A stretch of DNA of 64,000 nt from the NCBI RefSeq assembly GCF_014204795.1, contig NZ_JACHMB010000001.1:930001-994000 (forward strand). Direction: 5' to 3'. A program made the position numbers and the translations under genes. Below, piece by piece: positions 24,586 through 34,999 of the stretch. The number at the start of each line of letters is the position of its first letter. The stretch's first letter is position 1. The DNA is from Nonomuraea jabiensis (lineage in GTDB: Bacteria > Actinomycetota > Actinomycetes > Streptosporangiales > Streptosporangiaceae). A model generated the notes under the pieces. That model worked only from the letters and a program-made list of their open reading frames with translations. It had not been told where the DNA came from and made no database searches.

Positions 24586-25722
24586 CTAGGGAGCGTAGGG
24601 GTCGACCAGGGGTGACGGGGTCCGGGCCACCTCCAGCACCTCCTCGGGGAAGGCCGGCCCGGTGGTGTAGAAGCGAGTACGGGTCTTACCGACTGGGGTG
24701 AGCAGTTGGGCGGTGACCAGGTCGCGTAGGTCGCGTTGGGCTTGTTGAACGCTGAGGCCTTCGGCGCTCTCGTAGCGAGTGCGGCGGACGCGTCCGGATA
24801 TCGCAGCATCGTGCAGAGCGGTTACCACGCGTTCGTCGAGCCGCCGTTGCCGGGCGAACTCATCCAGCAGCACCCATACCCGATTAGAGCGCTCAAGACG
24901 GGCTTTTACCGTTTGTCCCTGCTGGTGGTAGGCAGTGAGGTTGAAACGGATCCAGTCGGAAACATCCTGGTCCGGATGATAGGTCGCGCCGCGCCGGGCG
25001 AGCACGGCATAGTACTCCCAGGTGTTGCCCGGCCTGCCCAGCCATGCCTCGATGGAGGAGAACTCCGGCGCGAGCACCCCGTCCCTGGCGATGATCAGGG
25101 TCTGCAGTGAGCGTGACATCCGTCCGTTGCCGTCGGCCCAGGGATGGATCGAGACCAGGTGCAGGTGTGCCATGGCTGCTCTGATGAGCGGGTGATCGCC
25201 ATTGTCGGTGTTGAGCCAGTCGCAGAGTTCGCGCATCAGGCTGGGTACGTCCAGCGCCTCAGGAGCCGTGTAGGCGGCGATGCTCGGATCACGGGCGTCG
25301 GTGACGTAGACGGGACCCTTGCGCCACTGCCCGGCGGGTTTGCGCATGGTGTGGCGGTGGCCCTGGAGCATCCAGTGGAGCGCGTTGAGGAAGCCCGCGC
25401 TGTAGCGGAAGTCCTCGACGTCGTGGAGAGTCTGGATGTAGGTCATCATCCGCTGGTAGGCGAGGGTCTCTTCGCGGTTCTCTTCCGAGACATCCACATC
25501 CCTCTCGCCCTCCATCAGGTCTTCCACGTCGATCGTGGGGACCTTGAAGCCTTCGATGGAGTTGGAGGCGGCGACCGCGTCGGCGGTCAGAAACTTCCGC
25601 AGCCCTGCCGTCCACTTGGCGGGTGTGGCGCGAACCTGATGATGCAACGCACGTCGGGCCGCCTCGATCTCCTCGAGAACCCGGCCGTCTTCCGCGGCGA
25701 GGGATGGCGTGGCATACAACAT
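24586..25722 (-). CDS. Fic-domain protein with N-terminal inhibitory motif and C-terminal winged helix
   Basis: About 378 residues. SNSIEG (residues 53-58 from this start) fits the class II inhibitory motif (S/T)xxxE(G/N); HPWADGNGR (193-201) is the Fic catalytic loop, with Trp for the usual Phe. The last 80 residues (LHDAAISGRVRRTRYESAEG, VQQAQRDLRDLVTAQLLTPVG) look like a winged helix. The enzyme should transfer AMP or a similar group to a target hydroxyl and be self-inhibited. I chose ATG 25722: on the minus strand TATTAT at 25734-25729 is followed by six bases and then the ATG, predicting a leaderless mRNA. An in-frame ATG at 25749 would lie inside the promoter palindrome. Confidence 0.88.
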   Translation of the reverse strand: MLYATPSLAAEDGRVLEEIEAARRALHHQVRATPAKWTAGLRKFLTADAVAASNSIEGFKVPTIDVEDLMEGERDVDVSEENREETLAYQRMMTYIQTLHDVEDFRYSAGFLNALHWMLQGHRHTMRKPAGQWRKGPVYVTDARDPSIAAYTAPEALDVPSLMRELCDWLNTDNGDHPLIRAAMAHLHLVSIHPWADGNGRMSRSLQTLIIARDGVLAPEFSSIEAWLGRPGNTWEYYAVLARRGATYHPDQDVSDWIRFNLTAYHQQGQTVKARLERSNRVWVLLDEFARQRRLDERVVTALHDAAISGRVRRTRYESAEGLSVQQAQRDLRDLVTAQLLTPVGKTRTRFYTTGPAFPEEVLEVARTPSPLVDPYAP

Positions 25723-25724
25723 GT

Positions 25725-25769
25725 CGCCATAATAGATTGACGCAATCATTGCGTCAATCTATTATGGCG
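25725..25769. promoter_or_regulatory. 45-bp perfect palindrome containing two divergent promoters
   Basis: Two 22-bp arms (25725-25746 and 25748-25769) are exact reverse complements around one central base. Each strand reads TTGACG, 17 bases, TATTAT, a consensus-like sigma-70 promoter. On the plus strand the hexamers are 25737-25742 and 25760-25765, towards the DUF1876 gene; on the minus strand 25757-25752 and 25734-25729, towards fic. The symmetry suggests a dimeric repressor covering both promoters, possibly the Fic protein through its winged helix. Confidence 0.8.
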
Positions 25770-25908
25770 GCATCTCGAGCTCGGGCCGCGTGGAAACCAG
25801 CACGCCCGGCAGGCCCGTCGCCGGGGCGGCGTCAGGGCCATTCCGAGGGCCTGACCTTTACCTTTGGGCTCGTAAGAGAGACCCTCGAAGGTAGGGAGGT
25901 GTTCCTCC

Positions 25909-26166
25909 ATGGAGTACAAACAGTGGAACATACAGATCTGGATCAGTGAGGACGACGAGGACGCCGTGACCACGGCCACGGCGGTGCTCTTCACCGCGGA
26001 CGGTAAACGTCACGAGAGCGTGGCGCACGCCCGACGCAATCCCACCGACCGGCCGGTGCCCGGGATCGGGGACGAGCTGGCCGCTGGGCGGGCCCTGTCC
26101 AATCTGGCCTCGAAGCTGATCGAGGACGGCGCGGACGACGTGGCCCAGCTGGCCGGCACGGCATAG
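25909..26166 (+). CDS. DUF1876 (dsRBD-like) protein
   Basis: 85 residues starting MEYKQWNIQIWISEDDEDAV, then ATAVLFTADGKRHESVAHAR and a conserved [20 protein letters not shown] ending. This matches DUF1876, small actinobacterial proteins with a double-stranded-RNA-binding-like fold of unknown role. A ribosome site (agggaggtg, 25892-25900) precedes the ATG. It may be transcribed from the plus-strand half of the palindromic promoter about 140 bp upstream. Its stop is 1 bp from the convergent DapA-like gene. Confidence 0.85.
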   Translation: MEYKQWNIQIWISEDDEDAVTTATAVLFTADGKRHESVAHARRNPTDRPVPGIGDELAAGRALSNLASKLIEDGADDVAQLAGTA

Positions 26167-26167
26167 T

Positions 26168-27073
26168 TCAGAGCAGCCCGGCGGCAGCCAGGAGCTTGCC
26201 GATCCGGCCGACCTCGTCGTCATTGAGTGGAATCTGCGGGAGCGCGGTGATCGGGCAGTCGATGACACCGCGTAGGTGAAGCGCGGCTTTGAAGGCCCCG
26301 AGGCCCGAGGAGCTGCCGCCCATGCGTGAGCCGCCTACACGGACTATCTCGAACAGCCTGACCAGGCGCTCCTGCTCCGCTCTTGCCGCCTGCCAGTCGC
26401 CCCGCGAGGCGCACCGGTAGAGCTCGACGTATCCCTGCGGGTCCACGTTGCCCAACCCCGGCACCACGCCGTCCGCGCCCATCCACAGCGCCGAGTCCAC
26501 GGTCACCTCGGACCCCGTGAGCACGCTGAAGGGCGCCTCGCGGCCCAGGATGACCTGGCGCAGCCCGCCGTCGTCGCCGCTGGAGTCCTTCACCCCGGCC
26601 AGCGCCCCCTCGGCGGCCAGCCCGAGCAGGAGCTCGGCGCTCAGCTTGGTGTGTACGGAAACCGGCAGGTCGTACGCGTAGACCGGCAGCCCGCCCCGCG
26701 CGGCGATGGTCCGGAAGTGGGTGCGGATCTCGTCCGGATGGGTCCGCGTGTAGAACGGCGCGGTCGCCACCAGCCCCGACACCCCCGCCTCGGCCGCGAC
26801 CCGTACGTGTTCGAGCACGCGTGGCGTCGTCATGTCGATCACCCCGGCCAGCACCGGCACCTGCCCGCCCACGTGGCCGACCACGGTGTCCAGCACCACC
26901 CGGCGCTGCGCGTCCGTCAGGTACGCCACCTCCGACGACGACCCCAGCACGAACAGCGCGTCCACGCCCCCCGCCAGCAGGTGGTCGACCAGCCGGACCA
27001 GCGAGGCGGCGTCCACCTCGTAGTCAGGGGTCAACGGGGTGCAAACCGGGGGAATGACACCGGTCAAAGTCAT
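26168..27073 (-). CDS. DapA-family aldolase (dihydrodipicolinate synthase/NAL-like)
   Basis: 301 residues, a TIM barrel of the DapA/N-acetylneuraminate lyase family. The Schiff-base Lys162 lies in LAGVKDSSGD and the catalytic Tyr134 in PVYAYDLPVSV. The carboxylate-binding loop reads GSSSE (44-48) in place of GTTGE. It is the last gene of a dipeptide-type ABC operon, overlapping the upstream ATPase by 4 bp, which points to catabolism of an imported compound rather than lysine synthesis. Candidates are sugar acids, sialic acids or hydroxyproline derivatives; the sequence does not decide. Confidence 0.9.
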   Translation of the reverse strand: MTLTGVIPPVCTPLTPDYEVDAASLVRLVDHLLAGGVDALFVLGSSSEVAYLTDAQRRVVLDTVVGHVGGQVPVLAGVIDMTTPRVLEHVRVAAEAGVSGLVATAPFYTRTHPDEIRTHFRTIAARGGLPVYAYDLPVSVHTKLSAELLLGLAAEGALAGVKDSSGDDGGLRQVILGREAPFSVLTGSEVTVDSALWMGADGVVPGLGNVDPQGYVELYRCASRGDWQAARAEQERLVRLFEIVRVGGSRMGGSSSGLGAFKAALHLRGVIDCPITALPQIPLNDDEVGRIGKLLAAAGLL

Positions 27074-28051
27074 GCGCGCTCCTGGATCAGCTCAACATCA
27101 GTGGCTCCCGCCGCCACCGGGTGGTGGCAGTGGAAGAGGTGGTCGCCCTCGGTCTGCGCCGCGGGCCAGTCCTCGGCACAGAGGTGGTCTGCCCGCCAGC
27201 AGCGGGTCCGGAACGGGCAGCCGCTCGGCGGTCTGGTGGCGGAGGGCACCACGCCCACGAGCGGGATCGGGTTGATGGGCGAGATCAGGCCCGGGGTGGC
27301 GGAGAACAGGGCCCGCGTGTACGGGTGGCGGGCGCCCAAAGGCACGGCCCGCGCGGGCGCCTGCTCGACGATCCGGCCGAGGTACATGGTGACCACGCGG
27401 TCGCTCATCCTGCGTACCGTCTGGATGTCGTGCGAGACGAACACCAGCGCGAGCCCGAGCCGTTCCTTCAGGTCGAGCAGCAGGTTGAGGATCTGGGCGC
27501 GGACCGACACGTCGAGCGCGCTGGTGGGCTCGTCGGCCACGACCAGGTCGGGTTCGAGCGCGAGCGCCCTGGCCACGGCCACGCGCTGGCGCTGCCCGCC
27601 GGAGAGCTGGCTGGGCAGCGCGTCGGCGGCGCCGGCGGGCAGGCCCACCAGGTCGAGCAGTTCGCGGACGCGGGCGTCGCGCTGGGCGGGGGTGCCGCGG
27701 CGGTGCACGTTGAGCGGGTCGCGCAGCACCTGCCTGACCGGCAGGCGCCGGTTGAGCGCCGTGGACGGGTCCTGGAAGATCATCCCGACGCTGGAGCCGA
27801 TCAGCGCGCGCCGCTCGCCCTCCTTCAGCGCCCACAGGTCCTTGCCGCGGAAGGTCACGCTGCCCTGGGTGGGCCGTTGCAGGCCGACCAGCACCCTGGC
27901 CAGCGTCGACTTGCCGCAGCCCGACTCCCCCACGACCCCGACCGTCTCGCCGGGGCTCACCGTGAGGTCCGCCGCGGTCAGCGCGTGGACGCGGTCCCGC
28001 GAGAACAGGCCGCCCGAGCGGGCCTTGTGCACGACGTGCACGTCCTTCAGC

Positions 28052-28059
<8 letters not shown>
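27070..28059 (-). CDS. Oligopeptide-type ABC transporter ATPase (DppF/OppF-like)
   Basis: About 329 residues. Walker A GVVGESGCGKSTLARVL, Q-loop IFQDPSTALNRR, signature LSGGQRQRVAVARALAL, Walker B LVVADEPTSALDV, and the H-loop VSHDIQTVRRMSD are intact. The C-terminal oligopeptide ATPase extension carries GCPFRTRCWRADHLCAEDWP, a Cys-rich segment typical of DppD/OppF. It powers import with the ATPase half of the upstream fusion. ATG 28059 is preferred to GTG 28068, because AGGAA lies about nine bases before it. It overlaps both neighbours in the operon. Confidence 0.93.
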
Positions 28060-29985
<1,926 letters not shown>

Positions 29986-29989
<4 letters not shown>

Positions 29990-30945
29990 GCGGCGCTCCT
30001 GAGGCGGGGGTTGACCAGCAGGTAGAGGACGTCCACGGCCAGGTTGACGACCATGAAGCCGACCGCGATGGTCAGCACCACGCCCTGGACCACGGCCGGG
30101 TCGCCGTCGCGCACGGCGTTGATCATGAGCTGGCCCATGCCGGGCAGGCCGTAGATGGTCTCGATGACGACGGTGCCGCCGATCAGGTAGCCAATGCGCA
30201 GCCCGAGCACGGTGAGCGGGGTGATCAGGGCGTTGCGCAGCACGTTCCTGCCGACGACCACGATCGGCGGCAGGCCGCTGCCGATCGCGGTGCGCACGTA
30301 GTCGCGGTCCAGCTCCTCCACCATCGACGTGCGGATGATGCGGATGAGCTGGGCGGCGATCGGCAGCGACAGCGACAGGGCGGGCAACGTCATCGACTGC
30401 AGCCAGCCCGCCGTGGAGTCGGCCGGGTTGATGTAGCCGCCGGTCGGGAAGAGGCCCTGGCCGACGGCCAGGTACTGGATCATCAGCAGCGCCAGCCAGA
30501 ACGACGGCGCCGCCACGCCGACCAGCGACACCACGCGGATCACCTGGTCCGGCCAGCGGTCGCGGTACAGCGCCGCGGTGACGCCGAACACCAGCGACAG
30601 CACCACCGCGACGGCCAGGCCCAGGAACGTGAGCTGCAGGGTCAGCGGCAGCGCGGTCGTGATGGACTCCAGCACCGGCTTCTTGGTGAGCACGCTGGTG
30701 CCCATGTCGCCCCGGGCCAGGTCCGCGACGAAGCGGACGTAGCGCAAGGGCAGCGGGTCCAGCAGGCCGTTCTCGAGCTGGAACTGGTGGATCTGCTCGG
30801 GGGTCGGGTTCGCGCCCTGGAAGTACGCGTACTCCGGCTTGCTGTTGGAGAAGCGCATCACGATGAAGACGAACGCGACCACGCCGAGCAGCAGCGGGAT
30901 CAGCATGAGGAGCCGCCGCAGCAGCATCCTGGCGACGAGCGTCAT
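29986..30945 (-). CDS. ABC transporter permease (DppB-like)
   Basis: 319 residues with the DppB/OppB layout: an N-terminal helix (LLMLIPLLLGVVAFVFIVMR), a periplasmic loop with NGLLDPLPLRYVRFVADLARGD, and five further helices. The EAA-type coupling loop reads DYVRTAIGSGLPPIVVVGRN, and the end is GLPGMGQLMINAVRDGD plus a last helix. It pairs with the permease half of the fusion protein to form the channel. It overlaps the binding-protein and fusion genes by 4 bp each. Confidence 0.93.
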
Positions 30946-32546
30946 GTCCTCTTGGCCTGCAGCAGGTTGATGCCGGGGTAGGGCTGGGCGCGGATGCCGG
31001 AGAGCTTCTTCGGGTCCCAGGCGGTCATCAGCTCGTTGTGGACGACGGGGTAGAGGATCGCCTGCTCAGCCACAAAGTCCAGATATTTGTGGATAAGGTC
31101 GGTCCGCTTGGCCTTGTCCGTCTCCTTGCTGGCCTCGTCCATCATCGCGAACAGCTTCTTGGCGTCCGCGGTGCCGTCCCAGTGGCTGTACTTCATCCAC
31201 AGGCCGCCGGGCACGTAGTTGTAGTGCAGGATGAGGTCGGCGTCCATGCCGAACTGGTTGGGGTTCGAGGCGGCGGCGACCACCTGGTAGTCCTGGAACT
31301 GGTCCATCTTGGCGAACAGCGCGGCCGTGTCCTGCGGCTCCAGCGTGGTCTTGATGCCGATGGCCTCCCAGGAGGCGGCGATGGTGGGCAGGCAGTCGGC
31401 GATCCAGCTCACGTTCACGGCCATGAGGTTGATCGTGAGGTTCTTGACCCCGGCCTCGGCCAGCAGCGCCTTGGCCTTGTCGGGGTCGTAGTCGTAGACG
31501 ACCGAGGCCCGCTTGTAGGTGGGGTTGTCCTCGTTGAGGAAGGAGCTGGAGGCCGTGCCGTGGCCCTTGAGCGCCACGTCGATCATCTTCTGCTTGTCGA
31601 TCGCGTAGTGCAGGGCCTGGCGCACCCGTACGTCGTCGAAGGGCTTGGCGCCCGTGTTGAACATCAGGAACATATGGTTCATGCCCTTGCCGCCCTCGAC
31701 CGTCAGGCCCTGCTGCTTGAGCTGGTCGACGTTGGCGTACGGGATGTTGTCGGCGATCTGCGCCTCGGCCGAGCCGCCGGAGATCTTGGCCACGCGGGCG
31801 GCGGCGTCCACGATCGTCAGCCAGTTCATCTTCTTGACCGTGGCCGGGCGCGGGCCGTTGTAGCCGTCGAACGCCTCGAAAGTGGTGTTGGACTTGGGGT
31901 TGTGCGCGGTCTGCTTGTACGGCCCCGAGCCCATCGTCATGCCGCTCTTGGCCTTGTCCCACGCGCCCGCCTGGCTGAAGACGTGCTTGGGCATGATCTT
32001 GGCGATGGTCAGCCTGGGCGCGGCGTCGGGGAAGGGGAACTTGAAGACCAGCTCGACGTTCTTGTCATCGACCTTCTTCACCTCCTGCAGCCAGGACTTG
32101 AAGAAGTTGCCGGCCAGGACGTTGTCGGGGCCCAGGATCCGCTCGAAGGTGAAGACCACGTCGTCGGCGGTGACCGGCCGGCCGTCGTGCCACTTGGCGC
32201 CGTCCCTGAGCGTGAACTTCCAGGAGGTCGCGTTCAGGTCGGTGGGCAGGGCGGTGGCCAGGGCCGGGTACGGCTCGCGGGTGATCGGGTCGGTGTCGAG
32301 CAGCCCCTCGTAGATGTGGTTGATCCCCGCCATCGCGAACGCCGACGCGGTCTGCGTCGGATCCCAGCTCTGGTCGTTGCCGTAGCCGATGACGGCGGTG
32401 ATCAGGTCCTTGTTGGATCCGGCGCCGACCGACCCGGTCGAGGCCGGACCGCCGGAACACGCGGACAGCGTCGTCGCGATGAACGCCGCCGCACCCGTCG
32501 CCCCGCTGTAACGCAGGAAGTCGCGGCGGCTGAACTCAGAGCTCAC
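30942..32546 (-). CDS. Tat-dependent lipoprotein, ABC substrate-binding protein (family 5)
   Basis: 534 residues. The N-terminus has a twin-arginine signal (FSRRDFLRYSG), a hydrophobic core and the lipobox TLSAC, so the mature protein is lipid-anchored at Cys29 or nearby outside the membrane. The body matches SBP family 5: LRDGAKWHDGRPVTADDVVF, VRQALHYAIDKQKMI and YDPDKAKALLAEAGV. It delivers an oligopeptide-like or other small solute to the permease encoded downstream. First gene of the five-gene operon, divergent from the GntR regulator, with an operator-like repeat in its upstream region. Confidence 0.94.
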   Translation of the reverse strand: MSSEFSRRDFLRYSGATGAAAFIATTLSACSGGPASTGSVGAGSNKDLITAVIGYGNDQSWDPTQTASAFAMAGINHIYEGLLDTDPITREPYPALATALPTDLNATSWKFTLRDGAKWHDGRPVTADDVVFTFERILGPDNVLAGNFFKSWLQEVKKVDDKNVELVFKFPFPDAAPRLTIAKIMPKHVFSQAGAWDKAKSGMTMGSGPYKQTAHNPKSNTTFEAFDGYNGPRPATVKKMNWLTIVDAAARVAKISGGSAEAQIADNIPYANVDQLKQQGLTVEGGKGMNHMFLMFNTGAKPFDDVRVRQALHYAIDKQKMIDVALKGHGTASSSFLNEDNPTYKRASVVYDYDPDKAKALLAEAGVKNLTINLMAVNVSWIADCLPTIAASWEAIGIKTTLEPQDTAALFAKMDQFQDYQVVAAASNPNQFGMDADLILHYNYVPGGLWMKYSHWDGTADAKKLFAMMDEASKETDKAKRTDLIHKYLDFVAEQAILYPVVHNELMTAWDPKKLSGIRAQPYPGINLLQAKRT

Positions 32547-32621
32547 GGATGCCTCCTTGAGGGGTAGTGCAAGATCCGCTACTGCATCGGGCGCCTAGGA
32601 CGGCGCCTGATGTAGAACGTG

Positions 32622-32636
32622 GGACATCCCATGTCC
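32622..32636. promoter_or_regulatory. Operator-like inverted repeat between the ABC operon and the GntR gene
   Basis: GGACAT-CCC-ATGTCC is a perfect 6-bp inverted repeat with a 3-bp spacer, inside the 181-bp region between the divergent binding-protein and GntR genes. FadR-type GntR dimers bind short palindromes of this kind. It probably controls one or both promoters. Confidence 0.6.
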
Positions 32637-32727
32637 TATCTTTACCGTAACGTGGACGCTAGATGCTGCCCCGGCTTGAGGTCAACCGAAGATTTCCGGA
32701 ATGTTACATACGGCGAAAGGAATTTTC

Positions 32728-33438
32728 ATGACCACAGTTCCGCGCGCGGCGCGGCAGAGCCGTGCCGTGGAGGCCCAGGAGGGCGTCAAGGACCTGATCG
32801 TCCGGCGTGGGCTGGTGGCCGGCGACCCGCTGCCGACCGAGTCGGAGCTCATGGAGGAGCTGCGGGTCAGCCGCAACTCGATCAGGGAGGCGCTCAAGGC
32901 CCTGCAGGCGGTCGGCATCGTGGACATCCGCCACGGCTTCGGCATGTTCGTGGGCCGGATGTCGCTGGCGGGGCTGGTGGACGAGCTGACCTTCCACAGC
33001 CGCATCACACTGCAGAACGGCAAGAACCACCTGGCCAACCTGATCGAGATCCGCGAGATCCTGGAGAGCGGCCTCGTCGAGCGCCTCATCGAGCTGGGCC
33101 CCGAGGCCGACCTGACGCCGGTCGCCGACGTCATCGCCAGGATGGAGGCCGAGGCGCCCACCGGGCCGGTCTCCCCCGAGACCGACCGCCTCTTCCACGA
33201 CCTCCTCTACCGCCCGCTCGGCAACCCGCTGGTGAGCCAGCTCCTGGGGGCGTTCTGGGACGTCTACTACCAGCTGCGCGACGAGCTGGGCGCGCCCGAC
33301 GAGCCGCCGGGCGACGTGGTCAGGCGCCATCGCGACATCTACACGGCCGTGCTGGCCGGCGACCGGGGAGCGGCCGTGGCCGCCGTACACGCCCATTTCG
33401 AGGGCGTGCGCAACCGCGTCGCCCGGATCGGGGGCTAG
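32728..33438 (+). CDS. GntR-family regulator, FadR/FCD subfamily
   Basis: 236 residues from ATG 32728, preceded by gaaagg seven bases upstream. Residues 15-80 form a GntR winged helix (GDPLPTESELMEELRVSRNS then IREALKALQAVGIVDIRHG). The C-terminal FCD helical domain has LIEIREILESGLVERLIEL, the metal-ligand region DRLFHDLLYRPLGNPL, and the closing HRDIYTAVLAGDRGAAVAAV with two conserved His. It should bind a carboxylate ligand, perhaps through a metal, and regulate the divergent importer-aldolase operon. Confidence 0.92.
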   Translation: MTTVPRAARQSRAVEAQEGVKDLIVRRGLVAGDPLPTESELMEELRVSRNSIREALKALQAVGIVDIRHGFGMFVGRMSLAGLVDELTFHSRITLQNGKNHLANLIEIREILESGLVERLIELGPEADLTPVADVIARMEAEAPTGPVSPETDRLFHDLLYRPLGNPLVSQLLGAFWDVYYQLRDELGAPDEPPGDVVRRHRDIYTAVLAGDRGAAVAAVHAHFEGVRNRVARIGG

Positions 33439-33446
33439 ATCTGGGG

Positions 33447-34034
33447 CTAGTACGCGCTGAGCCGCTCCACGCGGGGATGCCAGCGCGTGCGCCACTCCGC
33501 GAACCACCTGGCGAACCAGGGGTGGGCGCCGGCCAGCGGCATGATGTAGGCCACGGTCTCCAGGTAGTAGCGCCGCTGGAACCGCCACGGCATCCGCTGC
33601 AGCTCCTGCACGTTGCTCACCCGGTCGGCCAGCTTCACGAACACCGCGTGCAGCGGCGCCCGCACGAGGGAGCTCAGGTAGTCGACCTTCGCGACGCCGC
33701 GCGGCCTGGTCACCCACCGCACGAGCCCGGCCACGTCGGCGCCGAACCCGCGCGCGATGTCCGCCTCGGTGCACGGCGTGTCCTCCAGCACGTCGTGCAG
33801 CACGATCGCCACGAGCACGTCCCGGTCGGTCAGCTCGGCGCCGACCACGGCCACCTCCAGCGCCTCCAGCAGATGCTCCACGTACGGGCGCCCGGTCGGC
33901 CGCTGCTGCACCCCGTGCCGCGCGCGGGCGAACGCCACCGCCTCGCGCAGGGACTCCGTGGTCCCCGGCGGGAGCGCCTCGCCCAGCGGGCCTTCCGCCT
34001 GCGCCCAGGACGACCAGCTCGTGAAGATCTCCAT
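33447..34034 (-). CDS. HD-domain protein resembling (p)ppGpp hydrolases
   Basis: 195 residues. The motifs follow the RelA/SpoT hydrolase or MESH1 order: AVAFARARHGVQQRPTGRPY then VEHLLEAL (metal His), AIVLHDVLEDTPC (HD plus ED), and VFVKLADRVSNVQELQRMP (K-x-x-D-R). This favours a small alarmone hydrolase or a related nucleotide pyrophosphohydrolase, but the synthetase domain is absent and the C-terminal 60 residues (Trp/Arg-rich, with WFARWFAEWRTRWHPR) are unusual. It converges on the GntR gene with an 8-bp gap. Confidence 0.82.
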   Translation of the reverse strand: MEIFTSWSSWAQAEGPLGEALPPGTTESLREAVAFARARHGVQQRPTGRPYVEHLLEALEVAVVGAELTDRDVLVAIVLHDVLEDTPCTEADIARGFGADVAGLVRWVTRPRGVAKVDYLSSLVRAPLHAVFVKLADRVSNVQELQRMPWRFQRRYYLETVAYIMPLAGAHPWFARWFAEWRTRWHPRVERLSAY

Positions 34035-34071
34035 CCCGCTCCTCTCGCCCCGCGTGTCCTAGGCTGAGAAT

Positions 34072-34929
34072 ATGGCCGAGATCGCCGTCGCCGACGGCTC
34101 GTGGACCTTCAACGGCGAGTTCCTGCGCATTGTCCCCGGAAGCGACAAGGGCGTGCACGAGCTGCGCAGGACGCTGGGCGAAGTCGTGGTGCCGCTGGAG
34201 GCGATCGCGAGCATGGCGTTCGAGCCGTCGCGCAAGGGCGGCCACGTGCGGATGCGGCTGCGCAAGGGGGCCGACCCGCTCTCCGACGCGGTGGCGGGGC
34301 TGCTCGGCCCGCCTGCCGACCCGTACCGGCTGAGCGTCCCCAAGAGCCGCGCGGGCGCGGCCGAATACTTCGCCGACGAGGTCCGCGACACCCTGCTCGT
34401 CTACCAGACGCCCACCGCCGCCTGCGACGACTACCTCCTGGCCGGCCCCTCCGTGCCGATCTCGGCCACGGCGGGCGACGGCACCGCGCTCTTCGACGGG
34501 GAGCGGGTGCGGCTGGAGTGGACGGGGTTCGCGAGCACGGAGAAGGAGAAGGCCGGGCCGCAGGAGTTCCCGCTGTCGGACGTGGCCGGCGTGGAGTGGA
34601 AGCCGCAGTCCGGCATGGGCTACGGCACGCTGCGGTTCCGCGTCAAGGGCGAGGGGCCCGCGCAGCCGCCGCAGAAGGACCTCCACTGCGTGTCGTGGGG
34701 CATCCAGCGCTTCGGCGGGACCACCGCCCTGGTCGCCGCGGCCGTGCTGGCCCGGCTCCCGAGGGAGGCCGAGCTGCCGCCGCCGCCCCCGCCCGTCTCC
34801 GACGACGTGCACGACGCGGTCCTGCGCCGCCTGGGTGAGCTCGGGGAGCTGCACCGGTCCGGGGTGCTGACCGACGAGGAGTTCGCGGCGGCCAAGCAGG
34901 CCATGATCCGCCGCCTCCAGGAGACGTGA
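34072..34929 (+). CDS. DUF4429 protein with C-terminal SHOCT motif
   Basis: 285 residues containing two DUF4429 repeats: GSWTFNGEFLRIVPGSDKGV with VVVPLEAIASMAFEPSRKGG in the first, and GDGTALFDGERVRLEWTGFA with FPLSDVAGVEWKPQSGMGYG in the second. A proline run (PPPPPPP) links to a SHOCT motif, LGELGELHRSGVLTDEEFAAAK. These beta-rich actinobacterial proteins resemble PH-like membrane-associated domains; function unknown. It is divergent from the HD gene, with 37 bp between the starts. Confidence 0.88.
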   Translation: MAEIAVADGSWTFNGEFLRIVPGSDKGVHELRRTLGEVVVPLEAIASMAFEPSRKGGHVRMRLRKGADPLSDAVAGLLGPPADPYRLSVPKSRAGAAEYFADEVRDTLLVYQTPTAACDDYLLAGPSVPISATAGDGTALFDGERVRLEWTGFASTEKEKAGPQEFPLSDVAGVEWKPQSGMGYGTLRFRVKGEGPAQPPQKDLHCVSWGIQRFGGTTALVAAAVLARLPREAELPPPPPPVSDDVHDAVLRRLGELGELHRSGVLTDEEFAAAKQAMIRRLQET

Positions 34930-34999
34930 CCCCACCCGTCCCGGGCGTCCGCGGCCGGTGGAGAATGTGGCCAGATGCCCAGGATCGAGAGGACCGAGC

